Origin: Dehalococcoidia bacterium
Lineage (GTDB): Bacteria; Chloroflexota; Dehalococcoidia; SZUA-161; SpSt-899
DNA: 24,166 nucleotides
Direction of reading: 5' to 3'
Assembly: GCA_023271515.1 (NCBI GenBank)
Contig: JALPXQ010000010.1
Location: forward strand, 1 to 24,166
The position numbers were made by a program, and so were the translations under genes. The stretch's first letter is position 1. Each line of letters opens with the position of its first letter. The notes under the pieces were generated by a model, which was not told where the DNA came from, ran no database searches, and saw nothing but the letters and a program-made list of their open reading frames with translations. Positions 6,350 through 14,312 of this stretch are shown here, one piece after another.

Positions 6350-8098
6350 TCAAAGCCCTCGCTTAGACATTATAACATTCCTGACCCGATCTTTAAATAC
6401 CTCCAGTGATTCTCCCTTAAGATTCTCCCCGCTCCGCAAGCGAAGGGTTACGGTGGAATCCTGAACCTCGCTATCGCCCGTTATCAGCATATAAGGCACT
6501 TTAGCTAACTGCGCCTCTCTGATCTTCAGGTTCATCCTTTCTTTGCGATCATCCACTTCGACACGCAGTCCCTCATCCCTCAACTGACTACCAATCTGTT
6601 GGGCATAGTCCAGATGGCGATCAGCTATGGGAATTACTTTTACCTGCACCGGCGCCAGCCATACCGGAAAAGCGCCGCCATAGTGTTCCACGAGGATGCC
6701 AAGGAATCGCTCCATGCTGCCCAGCAACGTCCGGTGAATCATGTAAGGCCAATGGCCTTTGCCGTCCTCACCTATGTAGGCCATGTCAAACCGTTCCGGC
6801 AAATTGAAGTCGAACTGGATCGTGGTGCATTGCCACATCCTTTCCAGTGCGTCCTTAATCTTGATATCAATCTTGGGCCCATAGAAAACCGCCTCGCCTT
6901 CTATCCGCTCGTAGGGCAGGTTTCGAGCTTCCAATGCTGCGACCAGCGATGCCTCGGCCTGTTCCCACATCACATCATCGCCGGCGTATTTTTCCGGCGT
7001 TCCGGGGTCGCGCACACTTAATTCGAACTTGAACTCCTCAAATCCAAAACCCCGCAGCAGGTTCAAACTAAAGTCCAATACGCGCAGGATCTCGCCTTCG
7101 ACCTGTTCCGGCGCGCAGAAGATGTGGGCATCGTCCTGTGTAAAGCCACGAACGCGCATCAACCCGCGCAGCGTTCCGCTGCGCTCATAGCGATAAACCG
7201 TGCCCAACTCCGCCCAGCGCAACGGCAGGTCGCGGTAGGAGCGTGTCTGCGACTTATAGATCATAATATGGAAGGGGCAGTTCATCGGCTTGACATAGTA
7301 ATCTTGTCCCTCAATGTCCATGGGCGAATACATGCCGTCCCTGTAAAAGTCGAGGTGCCCCGACCTCTCCCACAGTTGAGCACGGCCGATGTGCGGCGTG
7401 AAGATGATCTCGTACCCGCCTTCATAGTGCAATTTGCGCCAGTAGTCCTCGATCAGCACACGTACGCGTCCACCTCCGGGATGCCAGAGGACAAGACCCG
7501 CCCCGACCCCTTCATGGATGGTGAAGAGATCGAGTTCCCGGCCGAGTTTGCGATGGTCTCTTCTGGCTGCCTCTTCGAGCTTGTTAAGGTGATCCGCAAG
7601 CTCGGCCTCAGTTTCGAAGGCGGTGCCGTAAATCCGCTGCAGCATCGGTCGCCGCTCATCGCCACGCCAGTAAGCGCCGGCGATGCTGAGCAATTTGAAA
7701 GCCTTCAGCTCCCCTGTAGATGCCAGGTGCGGCCCGCGACAGAGGTCGGTGAAGCTCCCCTGCCGGTAGATCGTGACCGTCTCATCGTCAAGTTCGTCGA
7801 TCAACTCCAATTTGTAGGGCTGGGAATGGAATATAGGGCGTGCCGCTTCCTTGGTCACCTCCTGTTTAGCGAAGGGAGCATCGGCAGCGATCGAGCCCCG
7901 CATCTTTTCCTCGACGACGCTGAGATCGTCGGGGGTGAGGGGGCGGGGGAGTTCGAAATCATAGTAGAAGCCGTCTTCGGTCGCCGGCCCGATACCGAAC
8001 TTGACGTCGGGAAAGAGCGCCTGCACCGCCTCAGCCATGACATGAGCCGCCGAGTGACGCATCGCCTCCAGTCGATTTGCTTTCTTCTCTTGCTGCAT
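6350..8098 (-). CDS. thrS: Threonyl-tRNA synthetase without TGS domain
   Basis: Class II synthetase that charges tRNA-Thr and edits Ser-tRNA-Thr. The 582-residue product starts directly in the editing domain (HSAAHVMAEAVQALFP, the HxxxH site near residue 18; later DLCRGPHL) and lacks the usual N-terminal TGS domain. The catalytic core has YVKPMNCPFHIMIYKSQ (zinc Cys), motif 2 VYRYERSGTLRGLMRVRGF followed by DDAHIFC, and motif 3 HRTLLGSMERFLGILVEHY. It ends in an anticodon-binding domain. An in-frame TTG at 8110 would lie before the predicted transcription start; the ATG at 8098 has GGTGGG just upstream and is preferred. It is the first gene of the thrS-infC-rpmI-rplT-pheS-hisS-mog unit. Confidence 0.97.
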   Translation of the reverse strand: MQQEKKANRLEAMRHSAAHVMAEAVQALFPDVKFGIGPATEDGFYYDFELPRPLTPDDLSVVEEKMRGSIAADAPFAKQEVTKEAARPIFHSQPYKLELIDELDDETVTIYRQGSFTDLCRGPHLASTGELKAFKLLSIAGAYWRGDERRPMLQRIYGTAFETEAELADHLNKLEEAARRDHRKLGRELDLFTIHEGVGAGLVLWHPGGGRVRVLIEDYWRKLHYEGGYEIIFTPHIGRAQLWERSGHLDFYRDGMYSPMDIEGQDYYVKPMNCPFHIMIYKSQTRSYRDLPLRWAELGTVYRYERSGTLRGLMRVRGFTQDDAHIFCAPEQVEGEILRVLDFSLNLLRGFGFEEFKFELSVRDPGTPEKYAGDDVMWEQAEASLVAALEARNLPYERIEGEAVFYGPKIDIKIKDALERMWQCTTIQFDFNLPERFDMAYIGEDGKGHWPYMIHRTLLGSMERFLGILVEHYGGAFPVWLAPVQVKVIPIADRHLDYAQQIGSQLRDEGLRVEVDDRKERMNLKIREAQLAKVPYMLITGDSEVQDSTVTLRLRSGENLKGESLEVFKDRVRNVIMSKRGL

Positions 8099-8113
8099 GA
8101 TTCCCACCAAGTA

Positions 8114-8142
8114 AGTCTAAGATATTTAGAGGAGCGTGTCAA
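8114..8142 (-). promoter_or_regulatory. Promoter of the thrS operon
   Basis: On the minus strand TTGACA (8142-8137) is followed by a 17-bp spacer and TAGACT (8119-8114): a perfect -35 and a good -10 of the primary sigma type. The expected start near 8107 gives a leader of about 10 nt containing the GGTGGG site, so there is no room for a T-box or other leader riboswitch. Confidence 0.8.
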
Positions 8143-8205
8143 CAGGGTTGTCATCAACATAAATCCGCAGTTCCGCCGGGCGCAGCGTACGAGAGGAACG
8201 GAGTG

Positions 8206-9021
8206 TCAAGCCCCATTGGCCATGGAGAGCACCATCATTGCTCGGAATACCTTGTAGACGGCAGGCATCTCCTCCCCTACCCATTCGATGGTGCGGCCGT
8301 CCACCCGCCGGCTGTCTGGGATCAGTCCAGCCATGTCGGCGTGGCTAGCCCGCTGGAAAACGACACGTAGCGTGACCGGCTTGGATAGGACAAAGGGTGA
8401 CGCTTCAAGCCGCAGGGCACGCGCCGCCGCTTCCCGAATCTGTTCCTGCGCAACATCAGGATGCAAACAGCAAGCAGCGGTGCGCATTACCCCATCCTTA
8501 ACGGTCACCGTCTCGATATTGCCCAGCAGGGCGCGCGCCTCTTCTGTTGCCGCCCTGTCGCCAGTGACCAGGGTGACCGGGGTGCCGTATGCTCCGGCAA
8601 GGGCCGCATTAAGACCCACCTCGCCCACGCTCCGGCCGTTGAGGTATGCTTCGACCACGATGCCGGTCCAGCTATGTTCCAGCACCGCGGCACCGGTGCC
8701 TGATGCTGCGTGGTAACCGACGAAGAACACGACACCTATCTCCGGCCCCATGCCTTGCATCATACCGAACGGCTTTGGGCTGCCGGAGATCAACAGAGCT
8801 GCCGGGTTCAATTCCTCGATCAGAATGTTTGACATTCCGCCGTGGCTGTCGTTGATGACAACCTGGGTGGCGCCTCCGGAGAGAGCTCCTTCGATAGCGG
8901 CGTTGGTCTCGGCGGTCATCAGCTTGCGGAAACGCTCATACTCCTTATGGCTGGACGAGGTGTGATTGCCGCTCACCACGCCGGATATCCCCTCCATGTC
9001 CACTGAGATCAGCACGTTCAT
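8206..9021 (-). CDS. M55 family D-aminopeptidase (DppA-like) metallopeptidase
   Basis: M55 peptidases are cytoplasmic di-zinc enzymes; the type member, Bacillus subtilis DppA, releases N-terminal D-amino acids from short peptides. The 271-residue protein has all expected ligands: D8 and E10 in SVDMEGISG, H60 in INDSHGG, H104 in VGYHA and E134 in SVGEVGLNA. H116 in LEHSW matches the proposed catalytic His. Length is normal. A strong site (GGGGAGGAA) precedes the ATG. It is the last gene of the glyS unit, 37 bp behind the RNase J-like gene. There is no dpp transporter nearby, so the natural substrate (wall turnover peptides or other D-peptides) is not indicated. Confidence 0.92.
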   Translation of the reverse strand: MNVLISVDMEGISGVVSGNHTSSSHKEYERFRKLMTAETNAAIEGALSGGATQVVINDSHGGMSNILIEELNPAALLISGSPKPFGMMQGMGPEIGVVFFVGYHAASGTGAAVLEHSWTGIVVEAYLNGRSVGEVGLNAALAGAYGTPVTLVTGDRAATEEARALLGNIETVTVKDGVMRTAACCLHPDVAQEQIREAAARALRLEASPFVLSKPVTLRVVFQRASHADMAGLIPDSRRVDGRTIEWVGEEMPAVYKVFRAMMVLSMANGA

Positions 9022-9058
9022 TGCAGTTATTCCTCCCCTTTATTTTGGGTCTTTTCCA

Positions 9059-10636
9059 TCAAGAAAACGTCATCGTCTGTCCCTCTACGGGGACGCGCAC
9101 CTCGATCCCGGTGTCCTTCAGGTTCTCGACAAAATACTCGGGGTGCTCAGTGTGGATGGGTATCAGAATTTGGGGGTTGATGCGGCGGATAAGCTCAAGG
9201 AGCTCGGGACCGCTGGCATGACCGGAGGAGTGGAAGCCTTTCTCATCCTCAGGGATTTCCCAGTTTAGACCCTCTCTTGGCAGGCCGATGGCCTTCATCC
9301 CGAAATGAGTAACCCAGTTGGCAAGACGCCGCATATCCATCGCCCCTTCTTCGTCGAACACCTCGGCGGAGGAGTAGATATAAGTTCCACCACCGGGGGG
9401 TGCGATGTCAATGAGATCGTTTAAGTCCCAGAAGCTGAAACAGAGGATGACATTATGGGCGTTCTCACGAACATTAGATGGCGATATCAGCTTGTCATGG
9501 TAGCGCCGGTGTATTTCCGCCTCCCATAGGGCAAGTCTCGATTTGAAGTCTTTATAGATCATAATGTCGGGCATATCCCCGATCGAGGGCACTTCCTCCG
9601 ATACGAGGTGCATCGCATCGAGCAAGTAGGCGTCCTTCGCCATGATGACAAGATTGCGCCCAGTCTGGATAGCGATGCGGTGAAAGGCAAGGAGGCGCTC
9701 GACGTTACGGGCTCCGAAGTCGGAGATCACCAGTCCCCTGGCCTCGCTGACGGCCTTCAGGCAGTTCTCGTAGGCCTCTTCTTCACTGGTCCCGCGCTGG
9801 TCTCCACACCGCGTGCCCTCGCAGAGAAGAATGCGGGGGCGCAATTGCCGCATGGCCGCGGCGAAGTTCTCGCTCTGTCCGCTCCCCTGGCCGTGAAACC
9901 TGAGATCGCCGGTATATCCTACCCATCCTGAGGAGGTCTCCACGGCGAAAGCCGCCGCCCCGGGGATAGAGTGATCCACCGGGAAGAGCGTCACCGGGAG
10001 ATTGCCGATAAACTCTTGCGCGAAACGAAAGGAGTCTGAATTCAGCGGCCTCTTCTTTGTAGGCGATGAATTCCAGAAAGCCCGCGCCTCCTCGCTGATG
10101 GACAACGAATCCAGGAAGGCGAAAGGGCGCATCCTGTAGGTCCCTTGCGAACGCAGATAGCCCTCTTTCGACTCCCGTGGCAGGGAGTAGCAGACCTCCC
10201 CTTCAAAATTGGGGGGCGTGCTATCCTGCATCGCCTTGGCGATGAAAGCGGTCATGGTAGTGGTATAGATAGGGATATCGTCGCGCAGGAACGATATATA
10301 GCCGCTGTGGTCCAGGTGGGCATGGGTGAGCAACACGCCATCGATGGTCAACTCTCGATAGAGCGGCCGTGATCTGAATCTTTGCCATAGCTTTTTATCT
10401 CCCATACCCTCTCGATAGATACCTCTCAATGGGGGGAGAATCCCCATTTCGAGCAGATCGAGGAGGCCGGCGCCAGGACGCGGATTGAGGTACTCCTCAA
10501 AATATCGGGCGCGTTTCTTGAAGGGGAATCCAAAATCGAAGAAAAGGTTGACATGACTGTCTTCAAGGAGGATCTTGTTTCCCCCGATCTCGTTCACGCC
10601 GCCGTAGAAGGTTAAAGATAACATGGGTTTATCCAT
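9059..10636 (-). CDS. MBL-fold beta-CASP RNase J-like protein
   Basis: The fold is that of metallo-beta-lactamase RNA/DNA nucleases of the RNase J/CPSF group. The 525-residue product begins with LSLTFYGGVNEIGGNKILLE, as RNase J does. It has the zinc motif THAHLDHSG (H105, H107, D109, H110), VDHSIPGAAAF (H222), YTGDLRFHG (D244), a beta-CASP region with SDFGARNVERLLAF, and a distal SSGHASGPELLELI with IPIHTEHP. An insertion of about 50 residues (roughly 45-95) separates the N-terminal strands from the HxHxDH motif, and the C-terminal domain of canonical RNase J is missing. The ATG at 10636 lies one base after the sbcD stop (TGAGATG), so the two are translationally coupled; 10624 is an alternative start. 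RNA substrate is likely but not shown. Confidence 0.88.
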   Translation of the reverse strand: MDKPMLSLTFYGGVNEIGGNKILLEDSHVNLFFDFGFPFKKRARYFEEYLNPRPGAGLLDLLEMGILPPLRGIYREGMGDKKLWQRFRSRPLYRELTIDGVLLTHAHLDHSGYISFLRDDIPIYTTTMTAFIAKAMQDSTPPNFEGEVCYSLPRESKEGYLRSQGTYRMRPFAFLDSLSISEEARAFWNSSPTKKRPLNSDSFRFAQEFIGNLPVTLFPVDHSIPGAAAFAVETSSGWVGYTGDLRFHGQGSGQSENFAAAMRQLRPRILLCEGTRCGDQRGTSEEEAYENCLKAVSEARGLVISDFGARNVERLLAFHRIAIQTGRNLVIMAKDAYLLDAMHLVSEEVPSIGDMPDIMIYKDFKSRLALWEAEIHRRYHDKLISPSNVRENAHNVILCFSFWDLNDLIDIAPPGGGTYIYSSAEVFDEEGAMDMRRLANWVTHFGMKAIGLPREGLNWEIPEDEKGFHSSGHASGPELLELIRRINPQILIPIHTEHPEYFVENLKDTGIEVRVPVEGQTMTFS

Positions 10637-10637
10637 C

Positions 10638-11867
10638 TCAGACGTGAAGGGTGGCATCCGATGAGAGGCGTTCCCGGATGATTTTTTCCCCATAATTCAG
10701 CAGGACTGAGCTTCTTTCCGGGGATAAGTCACGAGTGTTCAGATAGGCTCTGAGCCCTTCCAGGGGAGTGATCTCCTCCGCCGAGTACGTCTCCAGCCGG
10801 TTGCGCACCTCTCGTTCTACCTCTTTGACCACCGCGGCCACGAAATGAGCTTCCTCTAATATCTGGCGCACCTCGCTGTCCTGAATCAATCCCGCCCTCT
10901 CTGGAGACACTTTGATGTGAAGACGCACGATGGCATCTTTGATATCTTTCTTGCCGATAGCCCGACGCACGGCTGCGGTGGGATCTTCAGCATTGGCGTT
11001 CACCTCGATGGTCACAAAGCGCCGCGATTTCACCGGGTGGAACTCATAATGCGCCTTCCCCTTTTCCAGCTCAATGATACAGAATCCCTTCTCCTCGTTT
11101 TCCTCATTGAAATCGATCGGCTGAAGACTGCCCGAGTAAACTATTGGAGGATTGAGTGAAAGAACCTGATGAGAGTGCAGGTGCCCGAGCGCGATATAGT
11201 CGAATACCGAGAGGGGGATTTTCCCCTGATGCAGAACATTGTCGCGGCCGATCATGAGCGACCTCTCCGCCCCAATTCTTCCTGACGCAAGCGAAACGTG
11301 ACCCGCGAGGATGGTTGGCAGGTCCGGATCAAGGTCTCTTACCAGCTTCTCGAGTTGCTCAATGATCAGCTCCTCCATTCTCTGGTTGAGTTGCTCCAGC
11401 GTGAGGTTCTTCACCTCATCTCTGGTAAGAAGCATGCTCCGCCCGACCCAGGGTAAGGCTACAATCTGAAGGTCACCGCTTCTGGTTTCGATGCGGTAGG
11501 CATCGATTCCATTCCCCACGATAACATTCTTGATGGATAGCGTATCGAAGATATCCAGGGAGGTAGCCCTGCCGATAGCATTGGGCAGGTCGTGGTTGCC
11601 GACAAGCAAGAATACCTTGATGCCGCTTGCGGCGAGGAGTGCGATACGCCGGGCAAACTCGCGCTGCTGCGTCTGGGAGGGATCGCGCGTCTTGTAGGCG
11701 TCCCCACAGAAGAGAACCATGTCTATCTCATGCGTAATGGCATAGTCGACTAGCTCATCGAAGACGGTCAGAAAATCAATTAATCGGGAGGAGAGACCAC
11801 TAGCGGGATCGATGTGGCCATAGTTCTCCACACCTATGTGAAGATCGGCGAAGTGAAGTATCCTCAT
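10638..11867 (-). CDS. sbcD: SbcD/Mre11-like DNA repair exonuclease
   Basis: Metallophosphoesterase that, in the SbcCD complex, cuts DNA hairpins and processes broken ends. The 409-residue protein has all phosphoesterase motifs in order: HFADLHIG (D8, H10), FCGDAYK (D56), VGNHDLP (N91, H92, D93), AGHVSL (H190) and GHLHSH (H229, H231). A C-terminal capping region of about 170 residues follows. The usual ATPase partner SbcC (Rad50-like) is absent on both sides; pfkA lies 15 bp upstream and an RNase J-like gene starts 1 bp downstream. Either SbcC is encoded elsewhere or this branch acts with another partner. Confidence 0.9.
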   Translation of the reverse strand: MRILHFADLHIGVENYGHIDPASGLSSRLIDFLTVFDELVDYAITHEIDMVLFCGDAYKTRDPSQTQQREFARRIALLAASGIKVFLLVGNHDLPNAIGRATSLDIFDTLSIKNVIVGNGIDAYRIETRSGDLQIVALPWVGRSMLLTRDEVKNLTLEQLNQRMEELIIEQLEKLVRDLDPDLPTILAGHVSLASGRIGAERSLMIGRDNVLHQGKIPLSVFDYIALGHLHSHQVLSLNPPIVYSGSLQPIDFNEENEEKGFCIIELEKGKAHYEFHPVKSRRFVTIEVNANAEDPTAAVRRAIGKKDIKDAIVRLHIKVSPERAGLIQDSEVRQILEEAHFVAAVVKEVEREVRNRLETYSAEEITPLEGLRAYLNTRDLSPERSSVLLNYGEKIIRERLSSDATLHV

Positions 11868-11882
11868 TTGGGGAATATCCGG

Positions 11883-12857
11883 TCAGATAGTTAATATGTG
11901 AGGCATTCGAAGCAGGCTGGCGTCCAGTTCCTTAACCTTGGTCCAGGTGTCCTCAAGAGGTGTATGGACGATTTCCGATCCGATCTCTCCCACCATGCAT
12001 CCGTGTTTTCCCTCGCGCAGCGTATTTACAGCAGCTATACCAAGCTTGCTGGCCAGGATTCTATCCCTCGCCGTGGGTGATCCCCCTCGCTGCACGTGTC
12101 CCAGCAAGACCACGCGATAATCCACCTTCATTATCTCCCCCACCATTTTCGCGATTGCCTGGGCCCCGCCCGGGGTATTCCCCTCGGCCACTATAATCAG
12201 GGCGCTCTGCTGCCCCCCTCTCTTAAGGAATCTCTTTTGCAATCGTTGGGCCAGGGCAAGCGTATTGGTTTCCGTTTCAGGAATAATAATCTCACTGGCC
12301 CCACCCGCGACCCCCACCGCCAGGGCGATGAACCCCCTGGTACGCCCCATCACCTCGACGAAGAAAAGCATCTCCAGCGAGTCGGCGGTGTCACGGATCT
12401 TGTCTATCGACTGGAGAGCGGTGTTTATGGCGGTATCGAATCCGATGGTATAATCGGTGCCGTAGACATCGTTGTCAATTGTGCCAGGGATTCCCACAAC
12501 CTTGACCGCGCCCATTTTGGCGAGGGCAGCGGCGGCCCGGAACGTCCCGTCGCCGCCTATGGTTATCAGCCCCTCTATTCTTTCTGACCGGAGCATATTG
12601 ATGGCCTTCTCCAATCCCTCCGGGGTTTTCATCTCGGGGCAGCGGGAGCTATCCAGGAAGGTGCCCCCGCGCTCCAGGATGTGCCCCACCCTTTTTGGCC
12701 CCAGGCTTATCATGTCCCTCTCGATTAGTCCAGTGTAGCCGCGCCTGATTCCAACGACCTCTATTTTTCGGGATGCTGCACTTCTGACAACAGCCCGGAC
12801 GCAGGCATTCATGCCGGGTGCATCGCCGCCGCTGGTTAGAACACCGACTCTCTTCAT
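11883..12857 (-). CDS. pfkA: ATP-dependent 6-phosphofructokinase
   Basis: Converts fructose 6-phosphate to fructose 1,6-bisphosphate, the committed step of glycolysis. The 324-residue length matches the bacterial PfkA type. Motifs: GVLTSGGDAPGMNACVRAVV; ITIGGDGTFRAA with Gly at position 104, the residue associated with ATP use (PPi-dependent enzymes carry Asp); catalytic PGTIDND (D128); VEVMGRTRGFIAL; and GHVQRGGSPTARDRILA. A single gene in a unit otherwise about translation and nucleic acids, 28 bp behind the pseudouridine synthase and 15 bp before sbcD. Confidence 0.96.
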   Translation of the reverse strand: MKRVGVLTSGGDAPGMNACVRAVVRSAASRKIEVVGIRRGYTGLIERDMISLGPKRVGHILERGGTFLDSSRCPEMKTPEGLEKAINMLRSERIEGLITIGGDGTFRAAAALAKMGAVKVVGIPGTIDNDVYGTDYTIGFDTAINTALQSIDKIRDTADSLEMLFFVEVMGRTRGFIALAVGVAGGASEIIIPETETNTLALAQRLQKRFLKRGGQQSALIIVAEGNTPGGAQAIAKMVGEIMKVDYRVVLLGHVQRGGSPTARDRILASKLGIAAVNTLREGKHGCMVGEIGSEIVHTPLEDTWTKVKELDASLLRMPHILTI

Positions 12858-12885
12858 GTTTACTCTCGCTGATGCTTTTAATTGA

Positions 12886-13626
12886 TTATACTCCGGGGAG
12901 AGACCGATGGCAACTGCGAAGGCTCTCTATCTCATCGGCGGATAGCCGCCGCACCTCACCCTCACGGAGGTCACCAAGCGCCAGATTGCCAATGCGCACT
13001 CGTCTCAGGGCGAGAACCTGGTAGCCCAGCTCCTCGAACATACGGCGCACCTGCCTCTTCCTCCCCTCGCGGATGGTGATACTGTAATTGAAGGGCTCCA
13101 TACCGCGCACCATCCTCACGCGGGCGGGAGAGGTTGTGCCATCGGCAAGTTCGACACCTCTTTCCAGCCTCCGTCTCTCCGCTGGTTTGAGTATGCCATC
13201 TACGGCTACCAGATACTCCTTTTCTTGCTCGAACCTGGGGTGGGTGAGGTGGTAGGTCAGATCGCCATCGTTAGTGAGCAGCAGGAGCCCTGAGCTTTCT
13301 TTGTCCAGTCGCCCCACCGGATAGAGCCGCAAACCCCGGAATCTCCCGGGAAGGATGTCCAGCACCGTCTGGCGGCCTCTTTCGTCGCTGACGGTGGAGA
13401 TAACCCCGCGCGGCTTGTGCAGCATGAGGCATATGGTCCGGGGCCTGGCCAGGCTCACTTGTTGCCCATCGAGGATAACAGAGTCCTCCTGGGGGTTTAT
13501 CGCCTGGCGAAAATCCTCTGCTACAACTCCATTGACCTGTACCCGGCCCTGCCTGATGGCATCGGCTAGTTTCCGTCGGGAGCCAAGGCCAGCTTCGGTG
13601 AGGCATTTGAGCAGGTGAATGGGCAT
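12886..13626 (-). CDS. RluB/RsuA-family rRNA pseudouridine synthase
   Basis: Modifies uridine to pseudouridine in rRNA. The 246-residue protein has an N-terminal S4 RNA-binding domain (about 1-60, with AGLGSRRKLADAIRQGRVQV NG-type pattern) and the catalytic domain with YPVGRLDKESSGLLLLTNDG, where D108 is the catalytic aspartate. Further matches are HKPRGVISTVSDERGRQTV, THPRFEQEKEYLV and the C-terminal REGRKRQVRRMFEELGYQV. The length and S4 domain fit RluB (23S helix 80) better than RluE, but RsuA is not excluded. It starts 6 bp after the methyltransferase gene; no strong ribosome binding site is seen, so coupling is likely. Confidence 0.93.
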   Translation of the reverse strand: MPIHLLKCLTEAGLGSRRKLADAIRQGRVQVNGVVAEDFRQAINPQEDSVILDGQQVSLARPRTICLMLHKPRGVISTVSDERGRQTVLDILPGRFRGLRLYPVGRLDKESSGLLLLTNDGDLTYHLTHPRFEQEKEYLVAVDGILKPAERRRLERGVELADGTTSPARVRMVRGMEPFNYSITIREGRKRQVRRMFEELGYQVLALRRVRIGNLALGDLREGEVRRLSADEIESLRSCHRSLPGV

Positions 13627-13632
13627 AATATC

Positions 13633-14301
13633 TTAAGCACGCTTCTTAAAGATCAAATCATAGCGAAAGTAAGGAATGAAGGGAAGTCTCCCTATTTCAG
13701 CCACCAGTCTTGGCATCCACCTCTGTTGCAGACTTAGAACCCTGGCCTCTTTCCGTTCAGCCCTGGGGAATTCACCCACATAGCGAAAACCAGAGATATC
13801 CAGCGTTTCAATCCATGAGTCTTTAGAGCGTATATTTATATGACTGGGGTCTCTGGCAGCTATAATGCCAAGCAAGAAGTCTGCAAGCTTTGAAGGCACC
13901 GATATATACAATGCGCCACCTGTCTTCAAGACACGCCGCATCTCGCAAATCGCTTGATCACTACTGGCCAAGTGCTCAACAACATCCAGGCACGTTATCA
14001 AATCAAAGATACCGCTTTCAAAGGGCAATTCTTCATGGTCAATATCTACCTTCAGTAGATACTTCTGCACCTCCTCCGGCGCAGAAGACAGAGCATATTC
14101 AGATAGGTCAATGCCCCAAGAATCAACGCCAAGTTCTCGAAAGATATGGACAAGGTATCCCCTGGCGCAACCGACATCCAGCACTTGCTGCGGTTTAAAC
14201 AGCCCGACTAATGCTTTGGCTATCACGCTGAAATAGGGGCGCATTTTAGCAAATGAATATTCCCGATAATACTTGTCGAAATAGTGTTCATCGTAATACA
14301 A
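13633..14301 (-). CDS. Class I SAM-dependent methyltransferase, substrate unknown
   Basis: The 222-residue product carries the SAM-binding motif I QVLDVGCARGYL (about 39-50), a motif II acidic residue in WGIDLSEYAL, DLITCLDVVEHL (motif IV) and MRRVLKTGGALYISVP (motif V/VI), the layout of Methyltransf_11-type enzymes. The first ATG in frame is at 14340, inside the end of rlmN, but AAGGAG lies 7 nt before a TTG at 14301, giving the N-terminus MYYDEHYFDKYY. I chose the TTG, which also removes the overlap. It sits between rlmN and a pseudouridine synthase, which makes an RNA or translation-factor substrate thinkable, but nothing in the sequence shows it. The YYxxHYFDKYY start is also common in small-molecule and polysaccharide methyltransferases. 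Confidence 0.82.
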   Translation of the reverse strand: MYYDEHYFDKYYREYSFAKMRPYFSVIAKALVGLFKPQQVLDVGCARGYLVHIFRELGVDSWGIDLSEYALSSAPEEVQKYLLKVDIDHEELPFESGIFDLITCLDVVEHLASSDQAICEMRRVLKTGGALYISVPSKLADFLLGIIAARDPSHINIRSKDSWIETLDISGFRYVGEFPRAERKEARVLSLQQRWMPRLVAEIGRLPFIPYFRYDLIFKKRA

Positions 14302-14312
14302 TGTATTTCTCC

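Noticed and set aside
8099..8205. T-box or other leader riboswitch before thrS
   Set aside because: The promoter leaves a leader of only about 10 nt, so no such structure fits. The same holds for glyS.
7124..8257. Long plus-strand open frame opposite thrS
   Set aside because: It lies antisense to a certain gene, shows no family motif, and arises from codon composition of thrS.
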